From Phycisphaerae bacterium (GTDB lineage: Bacteria > Planctomycetota > Phycisphaerae > Phycisphaerales > SM1A02), in the NCBI GenBank assembly GCA_016873315.1, contig VGXL01000002.1, positions 1 to 64,000 on the forward strand: DNA of 64,000 nt. The letters run 5' to 3'. A program made the position numbers and the translations under genes. The notes under the pieces were generated by a model. The model ran no database searches. It saw only the letters and a list, made by a program, of their open reading frames with translations, and was not told where the DNA came from. Below, piece by piece: positions 62,087 to 64,000 of this stretch. The first letter of the stretch is position 1. The number at the start of each line of letters is the position of its first letter.

Positions 62087-64000
62087 TCAACGGAAGTCGC
62101 GTGAGTGCATCGTGACCGGTCCGTGCTCGGCGCGTGCGTCATCGATCCCCTGCACGCTGCGTGCGAGCAGGTGCGAGACGCCATCACGGCGCTCGATGCG
62201 ACCCTGCACGATGAGGGCCGAACTTGCCCGGATCGCGCGACGGAAGCGCTCGTGGACCTTGGGCCGCACAATCACGTTGGCCGATCCCGATTCATCCTCG
62301 ATCGTCAGGAACATCGTGCCCTTGGCGGTCGATGGCCGCTGGCGCACCAGGACGAGCCCTGCCATGGCTGCACGACTGCGCGTGGGCAGCGCCTGGTCAC
62401 AGCGCACGAGCGCGCATGGCACGCACCCCTGCCGCGCGAGCCAGCCGCGAAGGAACGAGATCGGATGGGCCTTGAGGCTCAAGCCGATCGAGCCGTAATC
62501 GGCCAGCACTGTGGCCGGTGCCGCGACCGGTGGGAGTTCGGCCGGCTCTTCGAGCGTGTCCCAGAGCGTGGCGCTGCGCTTGGACGAGGCGACCCACTGC
62601 TCGTGCAGCGGACCATCGCGCTCCTTGAGGGCGCGCACCTGCCAGAGCGCCTGCTGCCGATCGAGGCCCATGCCCCGGAAGGCATCGGCACGGGCAAGCG
62701 CCCGCAGCGAGGCCAGGCTTGCACGGCTGGTGCGCCAGAGTGACATCATGCCCTGCCGCGGTCCATGCTCGCGCACCGACTGGTGGATCGCCAGCGCATC
62801 GCGCTCGGACAGCCCGCGCACCATGCGCATGCCGAGCCGTAGGGCCCAGCCTTGCTGCGGCGGATCGCCATGATGCCGGCCACGCGATGCTGCCTGCCAT
62901 CGAGCGTCGGGCCCTGCCGGCGCGTGCGTTGCCCTGTGCCGTTCGAGCGTGCAGTCCCAATCGCTGTGCACGGCATCGACCTGTCGGATCTGCACGCCAT
63001 GCTCCTGGGCATCGCGCACGAGCTGCGCGGGCGCATAGAACCCCATGGGTTGGCTGTTGAGGAGCGCCGCCGTGAAGGCGGCCGGATGGTGGCACTTGAG
63101 CCAGGCGCTCACATAGACCAGATGTGCGAAGCTCGCCGCGTGGCTTTCGGGGAAGCCGTACCCAGAGAACCCCTTGATCTGCGTGAAGACCTGCTCGGCG
63201 AAGGCCTGCCCGTAGCCACGGCCGACCATGCCTTCGATGAGCCGGCGTTCGAAGCGCGCGATCTCGTCGCCGCGCCGCTTCCATGCGGCGATCGCACGGC
63301 GCAGGGCATCGGCCTCGCCGGGAGTGAACCCGGCGGCGACCACGGCAAGCGCCATGGCCTGTTCCTGGAAGAGCGGCACACCGAGCGTGCGCTCGAGCAC
63401 GCGCCGCACTCCGTCATCGGGAAACTCGATTGGTTCCTGGCCGCTGCGGCGGCGCAGGTACGGATGCACCATCTTGCCGTGGATCGGACCCGGCCGGACG
63501 ATGGCCACCTGCACCACGAGGTCGTACCACCGGCGCGGCTTCAGGCGCGGCAGCATGCTCATTTGCGCACGGCTCTCGACTTGGAACACCCCCACGCTGT
63601 CGGCGCGGCAGAGCATGTCGTAGGTCACCGCATCCTCGGCCGGCACCTGGTGCATGGCCATCGGGGTGCCGCATCGTGCGACCATGTCGAGTGCCTTGCG
63701 GATGCAGGTGAGCATGCCCAGGGCCAGCACATCGACCTTCAGGATCCCCATGGCCTCGATGTCGTCCTTGTCCCATTCGATGATGCTGCGGCCGGGCATG
63801 GCGGCATCGCGCACGGGCACGAGGGTGCAGAGTGGTTCATCACTGAGCACGAAGCCGCCCACATGCTGCGACAGATGCCGCGGGAATCCGATGAGCGTGG
63901 CGGCAATCGAGGCCAGCTGCGTGATGCCCCGATCACTCGGCCTGAACCCAGCTTCCTCGAGCGCGGCCAGGATCGATGCCTGATCGTCGCGATCGCCGCC
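62087..64000 (-). CDS. dnaE2: Error-prone DNA polymerase DnaE2 (ImuC), 3' part
   Basis: The frame is open to the right edge, so the N-terminal PHP domain and start lie outside; 637 codons are visible. DnaE-type polymerase palm and finger motifs are present: GFPRHLSQHVGGFVLS, KVDVLALGMLTCIRKALD, QVAIVRPGPIHGKMVHPYLR, PLFQEQAMALAVVAAGF and GFPESHAASFAHLVYVSAWL. GFPRHLSxHxGG and the short C-terminus ending in an OB fold (TMFLTIEDESGSANVIV) distinguish DnaE2 from the replicative DnaE. It performs translesion synthesis in SOS mutagenesis, usually with ImuA and ImuB encoded upstream, beyond the window here. Confidence 0.93.
   Translation of the reverse strand, partial: GGDRDDQASILAALEEAGFRPSDRGITQLASIAATLIGFPRHLSQHVGGFVLSDEPLCTLVPVRDAAMPGRSIIEWDKDDIEAMGILKVDVLALGMLTCIRKALDMVARCGTPMAMHQVPAEDAVTYDMLCRADSVGVFQVESRAQMSMLPRLKPRRWYDLVVQVAIVRPGPIHGKMVHPYLRRRSGQEPIEFPDDGVRRVLERTLGVPLFQEQAMALAVVAAGFTPGEADALRRAIAAWKRRGDEIARFERRLIEGMVGRGYGQAFAEQVFTQIKGFSGYGFPESHAASFAHLVYVSAWLKCHHPAAFTAALLNSQPMGFYAPAQLVRDAQEHGVQIRQVDAVHSDWDCTLERHRATHAPAGPDARWQAASRGRHHGDPPQQGWALRLGMRMVRGLSERDALAIHQSVREHGPRQGMMSLWRTSRASLASLRALARADAFRGMGLDRQQALWQVRALKERDGPLHEQWVASSKRSATLWDTLEEPAELPPVAAPATVLADYGSIGLSLKAHPISFLRGWLARQGCVPCALVRCDQALPTRSRAAMAGLVLVRQRPSTAKGTMFLTIEDESGSANVIVRPKVHERFRRAIRASSALIVQGRIERRDGVSHLLARSVQGIDDARAEHGPVTMHSRDFR

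Noticed and set aside
1-64000. Insertion sequences, prophage or plasmid genes
   Set aside because: No transposase, integrase, phage structural or replication-initiation gene is recognised; gene content and composition look chromosomal throughout.

Overview
The window is high-GC bacterial DNA, almost fully coding, and most likely comes from a planctomycete of the class Phycisphaerae. Four things point there. Three secreted proteins end in dockerin-like DxNxDGxxxGxDL repeats, and one of them carries many DCNGNGVPDSCD-type repeats. A Minf_1886-family protein is present, a family restricted to Planctomycetes and Verrucomicrobia. Glutamine synthetase is type III. A WXG100/EccC-like locus sits directly behind the primary sigma factor. 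No rRNA, phage, insertion sequence or CRISPR array is seen.

Layout. 1-6.3 kb: a secreted beta-helix/calcium-repeat protein cut by the left edge, a small membrane protein, and a secreted BACON/RCC1-repeat protein. 6.6-18.1 kb: tRNA-Val(GAC), MgtE, GltX, a phosphoesterase, CorA, type III glutamine synthetase, trigger factor, a SHOCT-like membrane protein, ClpX, an fRMsr-type GAF protein and ribosomal protein L28. 18.1-22.4 kb: a hairpin-rich stretch without a gene, then dnaG and rpoD. 22.5-27.6 kb: a four-gene type VII secretion-like operon. 27.6-31.8 kb: convergent hrpA, a tandem repeat built from a tRNA tail, and tRNA-Val(UAC). 32-44 kb: a FlgI-like lipoprotein, SMC, a one-domain asparaginase-like protein, a DUF255 thioredoxin protein, a membrane protein, LysA, PgpA and PgsA. 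44.2-51 kb: nuoJKLMN. 51-57 kb: tRNA-Arg(ACG), PolX, Ffh, an AI-2E-family permease, the Minf_1886 protein and an OmpA-family lipoprotein. 57.5-64 kb: a secreted three-repeat dockerin protein, MlaE, a Tat-exported transglutaminase-like protein that seems to lack its catalytic residues, and DnaE2, which runs off the right edge.

The most interesting system is at 22.5-27.6 kb. It holds a WXG100 protein with a central WRD, a coiled-coil protein, a second small helical protein with a central WND, and a 1304-residue EccC/EssC-like FtsK/SpoIIIE ATPase whose two membrane segments lie between long coiled coils and whose middle ATPase domain alone keeps Walker motifs. No other known ESX component is encoded nearby. 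It looks like a minimal type VII-like export machine in an organism expected to have two membranes.

A second signal runs through the whole window. Several genes without a Shine-Dalgarno sequence have a TANNNT hexamer ending 6-7 bases before the start codon (corA, WXG100, eccC-like, hrpA, the Minf_1886 gene, mlaE). This suggests leaderless transcription. Genes with leaders more often show TTGCRG plus TAYACT/TATCTT-type promoters. Two 3'-end duplications, of gltX and of tRNA-Val(UAC), are further oddities.
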